Origin: TMED14 sp003507115
GTDB lineage: Bacteria; Bacteroidota; Bacteroidia; Flavobacteriales; Schleiferiaceae
Reading direction: 5' to 3'
NCBI GenBank assembly: GCA_943787925.1
Contig: CALSOH010000002.1
Location: 124,001 to 188,000, forward strand
Length of the DNA stretch: 64,000 nt
Shown here: in pieces, positions 50,268 to 59,491 of the stretch
Layout of the letters: the number at the start of each line of letters is the position of its first letter
Position numbering within the stretch: the first letter of the stretch is position 1
Position numbers and translations under genes: made by a program
The notes under the pieces: model-generated
Databases searched by the model: none
What the model was told of the DNA's origin: nothing
The model's input: only the letters and a program-made list of their open reading frames with translations

Positions 50268-53130
50268 CGGGGTATACTCGATTGGAGACGAAGACAAGCA
50301 CGATGCCTGTTTGCGGGTCTGCCCAGGCAAAAGTACCGGTAAAACCGGTGTGCCCAAAGCTCAACGGGCTTACGCAGCCACAAGTCGGCCCGGGACCCTC
50401 GGTTTGAGGGCGGTCAAATCCGAGGCCCCGGCGATTGCCCTCATCGCAGGCGTAGCAGGCCGAGAACGCCTGGATGGTCTCAGGTTCGAGGTACTGGTAG
50501 CCGTTCCAGCGGCCGCCTTGGAGATAGAGCTGCATCATGGAAGCCACGTCTTGGGCCGAACCAAACAAGCCCGCATGCCCGGCGACGCCCCCAAGGAGTG
50601 CCGCCCCCTGATCGTGCACCGTTCCCCGGATCAATTGACGGCGAAAGGTTTGGTCGTTTTCCGTCGGGGCAATGTGCAAGATCTCCGATCCGCCCCCCCG
50701 CTGGTCCGCGGCTTTTTGCAGCGGATTGTATTGCAGGGACAATCCCATGGGGGCATACCACTGGGACTCCAGAACCTCATCCATCGGGGCGCCATAGTAC
50801 CGCTCCAACCAGCGTTGGTGCATGTAGTACCCGAGATCGCTGTACTTGTATTTCTTGGGGCCCAGGGGAGCCGCTGCGATACGGGCGAGCACTGAATCCC
50901 GCAAGTCCGCCCGGCTAAATATGTTGATGGCCACTTGGTTGGGGAAGGCCTCGCTTCGTACGGTTCGGAAATAGCGGTTGTCCAAATTTCCATCCTTCCA
51001 CAAATAGGATTGGTAAAAAGGGATCCACGCGGGTAAGCCGGACTGGTGGGACAAAAGGTCCCCCATTTCGAGGGCGCCCAACGGGGACTTAGCGAGTTCG
51101 GGAAGGAATTCCGACATGGGGGTCATTAAAAAGGACGACGTTCCCCCCATGCCCTCCGTGTAATCCATGATCAAGGGAACGGACGCCAGGATCTTGGTCA
51201 CGCTGGCTAGGTCGTAGCGGTCACTGGGCTCCACGCCGTGGGTTCCCTCCAGCGTGCCCCACGCCCTGTTGAGCACCACCTTACCATGGCGCAGAAGGAA
51301 GATCTGACAGCCCGGATAGGCGCCATTGCGCAAGCCCTCTTGCACAATGGCATCGATGTTTTGGATGAGGTCAGTCTGAAAGCCCGCCTCCCCCATTGTG
51401 GTGACCGGCAGGGCGGGGTTGAAATTCAGACCCGAAACCGGAATGCGTCCTGGGAGCATCTCCGGACGGAAGGATTCCAGGGCTCCTTGAATGGATCGGA
51501 TCGCATCGGGTACGTTTTCATAGCCGAAGATCAGCGCGGAAAAAAGGTCCAGAAATGTTTGGTTCGTGATGGGTTCTCCCATCACCGCTTGACCTCGCGC
51601 AAAACTCCTCAATCCATAGGGATTTCCGAGGTGCACCAGGCCCAACTCTGCGCCTTTTGCTTTCCAGGCTTGGGCTTGGGCAAGGACGGCACTTGGAAGC
51701 TTCGCCGACTTCCAAGGATTGGCAGAAGATGCCGTGTGAAAAATCCAAATCCGTGGTTTCGTGAAGCCATCTTGTCCGGGTCGGTAGGAAGCCAGGAAGG
51801 CATCGACCTCCTCGATGTGGTCCATACCTGGAAGGCGCGCTGCCTCCGCCTGTGCCTCGCCCATAGGCACCATGAAGACCACGTCTTCGATCACGGAGCT
51901 GCCCGACGTTCTGGAAACCATCGAATCGGGATCGTAGACCAAGGTGGCGGCCGCAGCGTACATGGATGCGTTGAGCGCTTTGCGTTCGGGCAGCGGTGCC
52001 TCGCTTAAGGAAGGAATCGCCCCGTCATCCGGGACGTACTTGGCCTTGGCCTCCAGAATGCGCCCCACATGTTCTTCGAGCTGGGCGCGGGTCAAACGGC
52101 CGCTTTCGACCGCCCGCGCAATGGCCTTGACTGCCGCTTTGGGATCCGCCACAAAGAGCAACACATCATTGCCCGCCTCGATGGCCTGGATTTCAATTTC
52201 ACCAGGGGTCAAATCCTGCGCTAGGCCCTTCATGTTGAGGGCATCGGTAAAGATTAAGCCCTGAAAGCCGAGCGAGTCGCGGAGCCAATAAGTCACGATA
52301 GGCTTGGAAATAGAGGCCGGCGTACCCGTCGGATCCAAGGCTGGAATATTCAAATGGGCCACCATAATGGCACCCACGCCGCTGTGAATGGCATTTTCAA
52401 AAGGGCGCATTTCCCGGTTTCGCAACGTCTCTAGGGAATGGTTCAGTGTGGGGAGCGTTTTGTGGCTATCGCTGTCTGTATCACCGTGACCCGGAAAGTG
52501 CTTGGCGCAGGCCATGACCCCTTGGCTTTGAAGCCCCCAGAGCTCGTTGGAGGCCATTCGGTTTACCTGGTCTACATCGGATCCGAGGGAACGCTGGCCA
52601 ATGATCGGGTTAGCCGGGTTGGTATTGAGATCCACCACCGGACTGAAGTTCACATGAATACCAAGGGCACGAGACTCTTGCCCAAGAGATTTGCCGTAGG
52701 CCCGAGCCAATTCCGGATCCCGCGTAGCACCGAGCGTCAAGGGCCAAGGCAAGCGTTCCAGGGAATCCAGGCGCATGGAGGCACCCCATTCCGCATCTTG
52801 GGCGTTCAGCAAGGGCAGGCCCGTCCCGCGCATGGCGGCAGCTTGCGTGAGCGCTATGGCATGGCGCTGACGTCCGGGACCGCCTTGCATCCAGATGATG
52901 CCCCCTATTTGACCAGCTTCTGCCCAGGTGGCGAGCTGTTGCAGGTGGCTCTCGCCTTGGCGGCTGTAGCCCGCCACCATGATCATTTGACCGGCCAAGT
53001 CCTCGACGGTCGCCGAGGCAATCCAACGTTCGTAACTCCTGGAAACATAGGCATTCATCTCCGTGAATTCCGCTGGTCCCCATCCAAAAGAAAGCAGGGC
53101 CAGCGTAACGGGCCACATACGTTTTACCAT
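50188..53130 (-). CDS. GH3 glycoside hydrolase fused to serine beta-lactamase-like domain
   Basis: 980 residues. After a signal peptide, a GH3 domain like NagZ: KHFPGHGDTDSDSH (210-223) with the His/Asp dyad and nucleophile D296 in IFTDALNMKG; predicted beta-N-acetylhexosaminidase. A linker leads to a class C beta-lactamase/PBP-like domain with the SxxK pair S643/K646, YSD and HTG motifs. This fusion is known in Bacteroidota and suggests peptidoglycan processing in the periplasm; exact activity is inferred. The start at 53130 follows the -7 element 4 bases upstream. Confidence 0.9.
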   Translation of the reverse strand: MVKRMWPVTLALLSFGWGPAEFTEMNAYVSRSYERWIASATVEDLAGQMIMVAGYSRQGESHLQQLATWAEAGQIGGIIWMQGGPGRQRHAIALTQAAAMRGTGLPLLNAQDAEWGASMRLDSLERLPWPLTLGATRDPELARAYGKSLGQESRALGIHVNFSPVVDLNTNPANPIIGQRSLGSDVDQVNRMASNELWGLQSQGVMACAKHFPGHGDTDSDSHKTLPTLNHSLETLRNREMRPFENAIHSGVGAIMVAHLNIPALDPTGTPASISKPIVTYWLRDSLGFQGLIFTDALNMKGLAQDLTPGEIEIQAIEAGNDVLLFVADPKAAVKAIARAVESGRLTRAQLEEHVGRILEAKAKYVPDDGAIPSLSEAPLPERKALNASMYAAAATLVYDPDSMVSRTSGSSVIEDVVFMVPMGEAQAEAARLPGMDHIEEVDAFLASYRPGQDGFTKPRIWIFHTASSANPWKSAKLPSAVLAQAQAWKAKGAELGLVHLGNPYGLRSFARGQAVMGEPITNQTFLDLFSALIFGYENVPDAIRSIQGALESFRPEMLPGRIPVSGLNFNPALPVTTMGEAGFQTDLIQNIDAIVQEGLRNGAYPGCQIFLLRHGKVVLNRAWGTLEGTHGVEPSDRYDLASVTKILASVPLIMDYTEGMGGTSSFLMTPMSEFLPELAKSPLGALEMGDLLSHQSGLPAWIPFYQSYLWKDGNLDNRYFRTVRSEAFPNQVAINIFSRADLRDSVLARIAAAPLGPKKYKYSDLGYYMHQRWLERYYGAPMDEVLESQWYAPMGLSLQYNPLQKAADQRGGGSEILHIAPTENDQTFRRQLIRGTVHDQGAALLGGVAGHAGLFGSAQDVASMMQLYLQGGRWNGYQYLEPETIQAFSACYACDEGNRRGLGFDRPQTEGPGPTCGCVSPLSFGHTGFTGTFAWADPQTGIVLVFVSNRVYPDANNPLLSTLDIRTRIQESVQVALVD

Positions 53131-53134
53131 ACCC

Positions 53135-53142
53135 GAAATGTA
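53135..53142 (-). promoter_or_regulatory. -7 element TACATTTC for the GH3 gene
   Basis: Seven of eight consensus bases on the minus strand, ending 4 bases before the ATG at 53130. Confidence 0.4.
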
Positions 53143-53157
53143 CCCCAAAAAAGGGTT

Positions 53158-53165
53158 TACCTTTG
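53158..53165 (+). promoter_or_regulatory. -7 element TACCTTTG for the gene before mutL
   Basis: An exact match, ending 7 bases before the ATG at 53173. Confidence 0.55.
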
Positions 53166-53172
53166 AGGGTCT

Positions 53173-53463
53173 ATGGGACTCTTTTCTGCCTTTTCTAAAC
53201 AACGTACGCCACGGGGGTTTTCCCTCCAGCACCGCTACTACGATGAGAAAAAAGCCAAAATGGAGTCGCTCCGTGCGGCTCGCGAGGGCCAACCTCTGAG
53301 CTCCGCAGAAAATCGCCGCGAACAGCTCCGCGAGGCTTGGGCAGCCAAGCGCACCACTCGCGCTAAAGGGAGCGCGGCACGCGGACCATTGGTATTGATT
53401 TTGATCCTAGGTGCTTTGGCCTACTTTGTGCTACGCTATCTGACGATTCCTCACGTCCTTTAA
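53173..53463 (+). CDS. Small membrane protein upstream of mutL
   Basis: 96 residues: basic N-terminal region with the RYYDEKKAKM segment and a C-terminal membrane helix (GPLVLILILGALAYFVLRYL). Proteins of this kind lie just before mutL in many Bacteroidota and are often mislabelled riboflavin synthase; nothing here supports that. Function unknown. Leads a plus-strand unit with mutL, two rhomboids and an EEP hydrolase. Confidence 0.75.
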   Translation: MGLFSAFSKQRTPRGFSLQHRYYDEKKAKMESLRAAREGQPLSSAENRREQLREAWAAKRTTRAKGSAARGPLVLILILGALAYFVLRYLTIPHVL

Positions 53464-53467
53464 GTTG

Positions 53468-55252
53468 ATGCCCCCTATTCACCACCTTCCCGAAGAGGTT
53501 GCCAACCAAATTGCCGCCGGCGAAGTCGTTCAGCGGCCGGCCTCCATCGTGAAAGAATTGATGGAAAACGCCTTGGATGCAGGGGCGACAGAGATTCATG
53601 TCGCCATACTGGATGCAGGGCGCACCTCCATTCAAGTCATGGACAATGGCTCGGGGATCGTCCCAGAAGATTTAGCCGCCGCCTTTGCGCGTCATGCCAC
53701 GTCAAAAATTCAGTCCGCGGACGACCTCTTTGCATTGCACACCATGGGGTTTCGGGGGGAGGCTCTGGCCTCGATTTCGGCCGTTTCCCATTCCACCATC
53801 AAGAGCCGAACCGCCCAGGTCGCCGTGGCCACCGAACTCAGTTGTGAAGGAGGAAGGCTGGGTCAAGCCAAAAAGAGTGCCGGCTTAGTGGGAAGCACCA
53901 TCACGGCCAAGAACCTCTTCTTCAACGTGCCTGCCCGCCGGCAGTTTTTAAAGAATGACGCGATTGAATTTCGGCACATCTCAGAAACCTTTACTTCTAT
54001 CGCTTTGGCGCATTCGGCCTTGCGCTTTACGCTCAAGCACAACGGCCAAGATGTTTGGATGCTCGAAGCAGGGAACGCCCGACAGCGGGTGGCCCAAGTC
54101 ATGGGTAAAAAAGCCAATGAACGCTTGGTTCCAGTCGAGGAAAACACCGATGTCGTCAAGACCGAGGGCTTTGTTCTTCGGCCCGAGCACGCCCGCAAAA
54201 CCCGCGGCGATCAGTACCTCTATGTCAACAAGCGGCCCATTCGCAGTGGCTATTTACATCGGGCCGTCGTCGAGGCCTTTGAAGGACTGATTCCTGCCGA
54301 ACACCACCCCGCGTATGTGCTGTTTTTGACCGTCCCGGCGGACCGCGTCGATGTCAATGTGCATCCTTCGAAGACCGAGGTCAAATTTGAGGATGAGCGG
54401 GCCATCTACGCCATTGTGCGCAGTGCCGTGAAGCGTGCCTTGGGCATCCACCAAATTGCGCCCACACTCGATTTTGAGGCCAACCTGGGTTACCATGTGG
54501 ATCTGAATCCGAATCATTCCCCGGCGGCGCCCCAAATCCAAGTGAACCCCAGCTACAATCCCTTCCGAACGGACAGTCCTGGGTTCAGCCATCAGGCCAC
54601 CGCGCGGGAGTCCCTCGACTTCTTTGCTCCGCCAAGCCGCGTCCCACACGATCAGGGTGAACTCACCTGGGAAGCTCCGTCTCTGGAAAGCAGCCCGACC
54701 TCCGGTGCCGGAGAAAGTTTTTGCCTGGCCCTCCCTCCCCATTTTGCGGTCGCCTCGCTAAAAAATGGCTTGGTCACCGTGCACATTCCCCGGGCACGTC
54801 GACACATCCTACAACAACGCACCGCCGCGGCCCTGCACGAGGGCGAACCCATTGCGGCCCAAACCTGGCTTTTCCCTGAACCCATCGATAGCCCCTCCCT
54901 GCCTCGGTGGGAGGCTTGGGTGGACATTTTGCCCCGATTGGGCTTTCAGTGGACTGCGGAAGGAGCAGAAAAAACCATGGTGGCAGGACCGTATTTCTTA
55001 GCCGCTTCCGAGGCCATGGCCTGGCTGGATTCGATGCTCGCCTCGGACCCGCTTCAGGAAGAGGAAGCCCTGACTTCCGCCGTGCACCATTGGCTTGAAG
55101 AATGGGTCAGAAATGCCCCTTTGCCCGCGACGTCAGACTTGCGCCAAATCCTAGACGAACTCTTTGCTTGTCCCAATCCTTGGACGAATGCCCAAGGCAA
55201 ACCCATTGCGCGTATTTTAGATGGAGCGGCGCTCTCCGCCCAATTCCACTGA
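53468..55252 (+). CDS. mutL: DNA mismatch repair protein MutL
   Basis: 594 residues. The GHKL ATPase half is intact (ENALDAGA, DNGSGI, RHATSKI, GFRGEAL, KRPIRSGYLHRA). A Pro-rich linker at about 340-420 leads to the dimerisation domain. There the DQHAAHE metal site of endonuclease-type MutL is replaced by HIPRARR (439-445), and the C-terminal CPHGRP by NAQGKP, so the protein probably lacks nicking activity. The ATG at 53468 is used rather than the TTG one codon earlier. Confidence 0.93.
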   Translation: MPPIHHLPEEVANQIAAGEVVQRPASIVKELMENALDAGATEIHVAILDAGRTSIQVMDNGSGIVPEDLAAAFARHATSKIQSADDLFALHTMGFRGEALASISAVSHSTIKSRTAQVAVATELSCEGGRLGQAKKSAGLVGSTITAKNLFFNVPARRQFLKNDAIEFRHISETFTSIALAHSALRFTLKHNGQDVWMLEAGNARQRVAQVMGKKANERLVPVEENTDVVKTEGFVLRPEHARKTRGDQYLYVNKRPIRSGYLHRAVVEAFEGLIPAEHHPAYVLFLTVPADRVDVNVHPSKTEVKFEDERAIYAIVRSAVKRALGIHQIAPTLDFEANLGYHVDLNPNHSPAAPQIQVNPSYNPFRTDSPGFSHQATARESLDFFAPPSRVPHDQGELTWEAPSLESSPTSGAGESFCLALPPHFAVASLKNGLVTVHIPRARRHILQQRTAAALHEGEPIAAQTWLFPEPIDSPSLPRWEAWVDILPRLGFQWTAEGAEKTMVAGPYFLAASEAMAWLDSMLASDPLQEEEALTSAVHHWLEEWVRNAPLPATSDLRQILDELFACPNPWTNAQGKPIARILDGAALSAQFH

Positions 55253-55253
55253 T

Positions 55254-55940
55254 ATGTTCCAACCTCGCTCCTTTTCCCTGCTTCCTCCAGTCATCAAAAA
55301 CTTGCTGATCATTAACGGCCTGGCCTACTTTGCGAGCATCGTTTTTGCGCAAATGGGGTTGGACCTTTTGGCCATGTTTGGACTCTACCTGCCGCAATCT
55401 CCCGAGTTCCAACCGTATCAACTGGTTACCCACCTCTTCTTTCACGACCTCTCCAACTTCAGCCACATTTTTGGCAATATGTTCGCCTTGTGGATGTTTG
55501 GCATGTCGCTAGAAAACCTCTGGGGCAGCCAGCGATTCTTCATCTTCTACTTCGTAACAGGATTGGGAGCCGCCCTTTGCCATTTGGGGGTGAATATGTT
55601 CGAATACTACAGTTATGTGAATGAATACCAAGTGATGGGTAGTCTTCAGGCCGGTCAAATGGCTCAAATGATGCTTTACATCCCAACCGTCGGTGCATCG
55701 GGCGCAGTCTTTGGACTGTTGCTCGGATTCGGAATGACCTATCCCAACCAGCGGATTTACCTCTACTTCTTAATGCCCGTGAAGGCCAAGTATTTTGTCT
55801 TGGCCTATGGCCTGTTCGAACTCTTTGCGGGATTCTCCAATTCAGGAAGCAACATAGCCCACTTTGCACACATTGGCGGGATGCTCTTTGGCTTCCTCCT
55901 TCTCCGCTATTGGAAAGGCAAACAATTTCGTCGCTACTGA
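55254..55940 (+). CDS. Rhomboid family intramembrane serine protease
   Basis: A 228-residue six-helix membrane protease. HLFFHDLSNFSHIFGNMFALW (oxyanion-loop region), GASGAVFG with catalytic S149, and AHFAHIGGMLFG with catalytic His206. An insertion (about 112-140, YSYVNEYQVMG) between helices is typical of Bacteroidota rhomboids. Begins 1 bp after the mutL stop. Confidence 0.9.
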   Translation: MFQPRSFSLLPPVIKNLLIINGLAYFASIVFAQMGLDLLAMFGLYLPQSPEFQPYQLVTHLFFHDLSNFSHIFGNMFALWMFGMSLENLWGSQRFFIFYFVTGLGAALCHLGVNMFEYYSYVNEYQVMGSLQAGQMAQMMLYIPTVGASGAVFGLLLGFGMTYPNQRIYLYFLMPVKAKYFVLAYGLFELFAGFSNSGSNIAHFAHIGGMLFGFLLLRYWKGKQFRRY

Positions 55941-55943
55941 CCT

Positions 55944-56765
55944 ATGGGGCTCGCTTTCCCACCCAGCCATCAGAATGACGCCGTTCAAAACCTGCGGCGT
56001 TGGCTTAAAGAATCCCGCGTACACGCATGGATCGGAGTGCTGATTGCGTGTTTCGCGCTTCAAACGATCCTTGAAGTACTGGGATGGCTTGGACACGTCA
56101 ACCTGGAGGGAGCCCTCCTGTCTTATGTGGCCCTACCGGCGTGGGCCAACTGGCAGATTGGCCAAATTTGGACCCTTCTAACCTATGGCTTTCTGCATTA
56201 CGGATTCATGCACCTGCTGCTCAATTGTGTGATGCTCTACTTTGCCGGCCACATGCTGAAAACGTTTTGGACCGATCTCCAGGTCGTCCGCTTATTTCTG
56301 GTGGGCATCATCACGGGCGGAATCGCTTTTGTTTTGATCAGCCTGTGGTCCCCGGGGTGGAATCCTCTTATGGGTGCCTCTGCGGGTGTGCTCGCTTTGC
56401 TTTTGGCGGCCACACGTATGTCGCCCCGTATGCCCGTCTACCTCTTGGGGATTTTCAAAGTCCCTCTTTGGGTTGTTTCGGCCATCCTGCTCTTTATCAG
56501 CGTGGCAGGGCTCTCCGGAGAAAATGGGGGGGGGCAAGTCGCCCATTTAGGGGGCGCCTTGGCTGGGTGGGTTTTGGGGCGCTCCCCGGAATATCTGACT
56601 GGCTTCAGCTGGAGAACGTCGCGCTTTGGGAGCCGCGCTCCCCTGCGTGTGGTCCGAGAAAAGACCTTGGAACTCGATGCCATCTTAGAAAAAATTTCCA
56701 AGGTGGGCTACGAGAAACTCAGCCCCCAGGAAAAGGACTTTTTGAAGCGTTATGGCCAAAACTAA
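55944..56765 (+). CDS. Second rhomboid protease with C-terminal extension
   Basis: 273 residues. TYGFLHYGFMHLLLNCVMLYF, GASAGVLAL with S146, and VAHLGGALAG with H201 show an active rhomboid diverged from its neighbour. After the last helix a soluble tail (about 215-273, EKISKVGYEKLSPQEKDFLKRY) matches the short helical domain seen at the end of Bacteroidota rhomboids. Overlaps the EEP gene by 14 bp. Confidence 0.9.
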   Translation: MGLAFPPSHQNDAVQNLRRWLKESRVHAWIGVLIACFALQTILEVLGWLGHVNLEGALLSYVALPAWANWQIGQIWTLLTYGFLHYGFMHLLLNCVMLYFAGHMLKTFWTDLQVVRLFLVGIITGGIAFVLISLWSPGWNPLMGASAGVLALLLAATRMSPRMPVYLLGIFKVPLWVVSAILLFISVAGLSGENGGGQVAHLGGALAGWVLGRSPEYLTGFSWRTSRFGSRAPLRVVREKTLELDAILEKISKVGYEKLSPQEKDFLKRYGQN

Positions 56766-57801
56766 AACGCTCTGGCGCTGGATGGCCGCCTGGCCACACT
56801 GGGTAGCCTTACCCTTCACACTAGGCTCCATCTTGGGCTATTACCTCGCCCCGAATCCCTTTCCATGGCTCGCTCCGCTCGCCTTGGCCTGGCCTATCTT
56901 ATTCCTTTGGCATGCTGCTTGGACCCTGTATTCGGCCAGCCAATTTCGTTGGACCGCCCTGATTGGCCTCACCCTTTTGGCACTTACTTGGCCCCAAAGC
57001 CGAGGCTGGCTCCATGTAAATACGGCCATTGGACATGAAGGTGTCTTGCGCGTGGCCACCTGGAATGTGCATCAATGGCGCAATGCCAGCTGGACCGATA
57101 CGGAGGTGACCGAAGCCCGAATGCAACAGAACGCCTTGGACCTTCATGCAGATATCCTAGCGATTCAGGAGAATCGCTTGGGATCTGGCCCGCAACGCGC
57201 GCTGGAGGGTTGGTACCCCTACCACACGGAGCACATCGATCAAGGATTACAAATTTTCTCCCAATACCCCATCCGACAGTGGAATTTTGAAGCTTTTGAA
57301 GCGGATTACCCCGGCCACCGGGGATTCGTCTGGGCAGACATCGAAACACCCCAAGGACTTGTTCGGGTAGTCAACGTCCATCTCGTGACGACCACTTTTG
57401 TGGCTCGTGAGGCGGAGGCGGAACGCGATTCCGCCGGGATTTCTACATCCTTATTTCGAGGGGCTTGGAAGCTCACGCGCACCGCGAAAGTTCGCGCTCA
57501 GCAAGTCGACCAAATCCTCGCATGGGCCGACCAATCGGAGCGACCTGGACTCCTTTTTTTGGGAGACTTCAATGATGCCCCTAGCAGCAATACGGCCTTT
57601 TGCATGGGGGGATGGCAGGATGCCTTTTCACAGCGCGGGCGCGGTTTTGGATCGACCTATTCGGGGGTGTGGGGGTTTCCACTGCGCATAGATTGGGTGC
57701 TTTTTGAACCCGAATGGGAAGCCGTGGACATGCGCCGTGTCGTCCAAGGAGATAGCGACCACCACCCCATATGGGTGGATTTGGGGCCAGCCAAGCCTTA
57801 A
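56752..57801 (+). CDS. Endonuclease/exonuclease/phosphatase family protein, membrane-anchored
   Basis: 349 residues: two or three N-terminal membrane segments (WVALPFTLGSILGYYLAP, LAPLALAWPILFLWHAAW, ALIGLTLLALTW) and a C-terminal EEP domain (LRVATWNVHQWR, ILAIQENRL, VVNVHLVTT, LFLGDFNDAP, RIDWVLF, SDHHPIWVDL) with all metal and catalytic residues. The active domain faces the periplasm by prediction; substrates could be phospholipids, nucleic acids or phosphate esters. The last 4 bases overlap the convergent gene. Confidence 0.88.
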   Translation: MAKTKTLWRWMAAWPHWVALPFTLGSILGYYLAPNPFPWLAPLALAWPILFLWHAAWTLYSASQFRWTALIGLTLLALTWPQSRGWLHVNTAIGHEGVLRVATWNVHQWRNASWTDTEVTEARMQQNALDLHADILAIQENRLGSGPQRALEGWYPYHTEHIDQGLQIFSQYPIRQWNFEAFEADYPGHRGFVWADIETPQGLVRVVNVHLVTTTFVAREAEAERDSAGISTSLFRGAWKLTRTAKVRAQQVDQILAWADQSERPGLLFLGDFNDAPSSNTAFCMGGWQDAFSQRGRGFGSTYSGVWGFPLRIDWVLFEPEWEAVDMRRVVQGDSDHHPIWVDLGPAKP

Positions 57802-59450
57802 CGGCGGCGGGCACGCCTTAAATCCAGCATATTCATCGGATGGGGCGGGATGCCCACCCATTCATGATGCAGAACGCGAATACTCTCATCATAGAACAGG
57901 GGAACCATGAGGGCCGAATGATGGAGTTTTTGATCCAACTTAAACGATGCCTCCGCTCCCGTTCCGGCCCGCTCCTGAGCTGGCCAATCATGAATGAGCG
58001 CATCAAGTTCAGGGGATTCTATTTGGGAGGCATTGGCCCCTAAGGGTGCGGCCCACTTGGAATCAAACAGCATGAAGTAATTTCCGGCAGAAGGATAATC
58101 CGCAATCCAGCTCGCCCGATAGACGGGCAGTCGACCGTTCGCTTTGTCTTCCCGAAATGCAGCGGAAGGCATGACTTGAACCTGCACGGGCAGGCCCAAC
58201 TGATTCCAGGCACTTTGAATGTATTCACAGATATCCCGGTAGCTCGCGGTGGTGGAAATGACGATGGGTTCCAAATCGGGCTTGGGTCGGCCTTCGGCAT
58301 CGAGCAAGCCCGCTTCGTGGAGCAACGCCTTGGCTCGACCGGGGTCAAAGGACCATCCCGGGGTTCCCGCTTCTTCCCATGCCTCGACCTCGCGGTAGCC
58401 AGGCATGCCCGCTGGAAGGATGCCCCCGTGTGCTGGGATGCCCACATTGTTTTTGAGGTAGCGCATCATCGAAGCCCGATCGATGGCCCAGTTCAAGGCT
58501 TGTCGGACGCGGACATCGCCCAAATACGCGGGGGATGGGTTCTTTTGTCGTATCCCGAGGAATTCCGTGTTCAAAAACGGCGCTTTCTCCAGGGTAAGGC
58601 GTCCCTCCCACCGAGACTGTAGTACGCCCTCCTGTGTGAATAGTTGGTCTTTGTAGGAGGCATCGATCCCGCTCACCATATCCAATTCGCCTTTCACAAA
58701 TTCCAAAAAAGCCGCTTGGCGATCCGGAATGCAGCGCACCGCCACGGCTTCCAGATAGGGCAAGGGTTGACCCGCGGCATCGCGACCGAAATACCGAGGA
58801 TGACGGCGCAGAACAATTTTCTCCTGACGCGCCCAGGCTTTCAAGTAAAAGGGACCCGTCCCCACCGGGTGGCTCGAGAAGTTGGCGCCATACATCTCGA
58901 CCGCTTCCGGAGCTACGACGCCACAATACGGCATGGCCAGGCGCCCCAAGAAGGCGTCTTCGGGCTGCGTCATTCGAAAGCGAATCGTGGCGGAGTCAAG
59001 CACGTCAATTCGGCCTACATGGGCCAAAATCCACCAACCCGGACTGGAGGTCTCCGTGGCCAACATTCGCTCCAAAGAGAAGGCGACATCGGTAGCTGTC
59101 ATTCGCCGGCCCTGACCGCCCGGGAAGCAAGGGTCATCGTGGAAGTACACATCCGTGCGCAAGTAGAACGTCCATTCCAGGCCATCGAGGCTGGCTTCCC
59201 AGCTATGGGCCAACTGGGGAACGGGGGACAAGGTTGAATCACTATCGACCAAGGTCGAAAAGAGCTGTTTGGACAGCCACCCATGGGCTTGATCACTGGC
59301 AAAGGCCGGATCCAGGCTGCCAATAGCGGTCGGTTCATTGTACCGAAACACCTCCCCTTCCGGAAGGGTAGCATCGGATTGGCAACTCCCTCCCAGGGCC
59401 AAAAGTCCGAGGAGAAAAAAGTTTCGAATAAAGGAGATGCGCGTCGCCAT
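57798..59450 (-). CDS. Peptide/nickel-type ABC transporter substrate-binding lipoprotein
   Basis: 550 residues: signal with lipobox ending GGSC, then an SBP_bac_5 domain (FRYNEPTAIGSLDPAFASD, AHSWEASLDGLEWTFYLRTDVYFHDD, VGTGPFYLK, RVRQALNWAIDRASMM, DPGRAKALLHEAGL). The family binds oligopeptides, nickel or other solutes in the periplasm. No permease or ATPase genes lie alongside, so the partner is elsewhere or it works alone. Start fixed by the -7 element 4 bases upstream. Confidence 0.9.
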   Translation of the reverse strand: MATRISFIRNFFLLGLLALGGSCQSDATLPEGEVFRYNEPTAIGSLDPAFASDQAHGWLSKQLFSTLVDSDSTLSPVPQLAHSWEASLDGLEWTFYLRTDVYFHDDPCFPGGQGRRMTATDVAFSLERMLATETSSPGWWILAHVGRIDVLDSATIRFRMTQPEDAFLGRLAMPYCGVVAPEAVEMYGANFSSHPVGTGPFYLKAWARQEKIVLRRHPRYFGRDAAGQPLPYLEAVAVRCIPDRQAAFLEFVKGELDMVSGIDASYKDQLFTQEGVLQSRWEGRLTLEKAPFLNTEFLGIRQKNPSPAYLGDVRVRQALNWAIDRASMMRYLKNNVGIPAHGGILPAGMPGYREVEAWEEAGTPGWSFDPGRAKALLHEAGLLDAEGRPKPDLEPIVISTTASYRDICEYIQSAWNQLGLPVQVQVMPSAAFREDKANGRLPVYRASWIADYPSAGNYFMLFDSKWAAPLGANASQIESPELDALIHDWPAQERAGTGAEASFKLDQKLHHSALMVPLFYDESIRVLHHEWVGIPPHPMNMLDLRRARRR

Positions 59451-59454
59451 GTCC

Positions 59455-59462
59455 CAAAGATA
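59455..59462 (-). promoter_or_regulatory. -7 element TATCTTTG for the solute-binding gene
   Basis: An exact match on the minus strand, ending 4 bases before the ATG at 59450. Confidence 0.55.
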
Positions 59463-59479
59463 GCACCGATGAAAAGCCG

Positions 59480-59487
59480 TAAATTCG
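59480..59487 (+). promoter_or_regulatory. -7 element TAAATTCG for mtaB
   Basis: Seven of eight bases match (the C in TTCG as at miaA), ending 4 bases before the ATG at 59492. Confidence 0.45.
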
Positions 59488-59491
59488 CGCG

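Noticed and set aside
53173..53463. Riboflavin synthase subunit, a label often given to this gene type
   Set aside because: Only 96 residues with a membrane helix and no lumazine-binding motifs.
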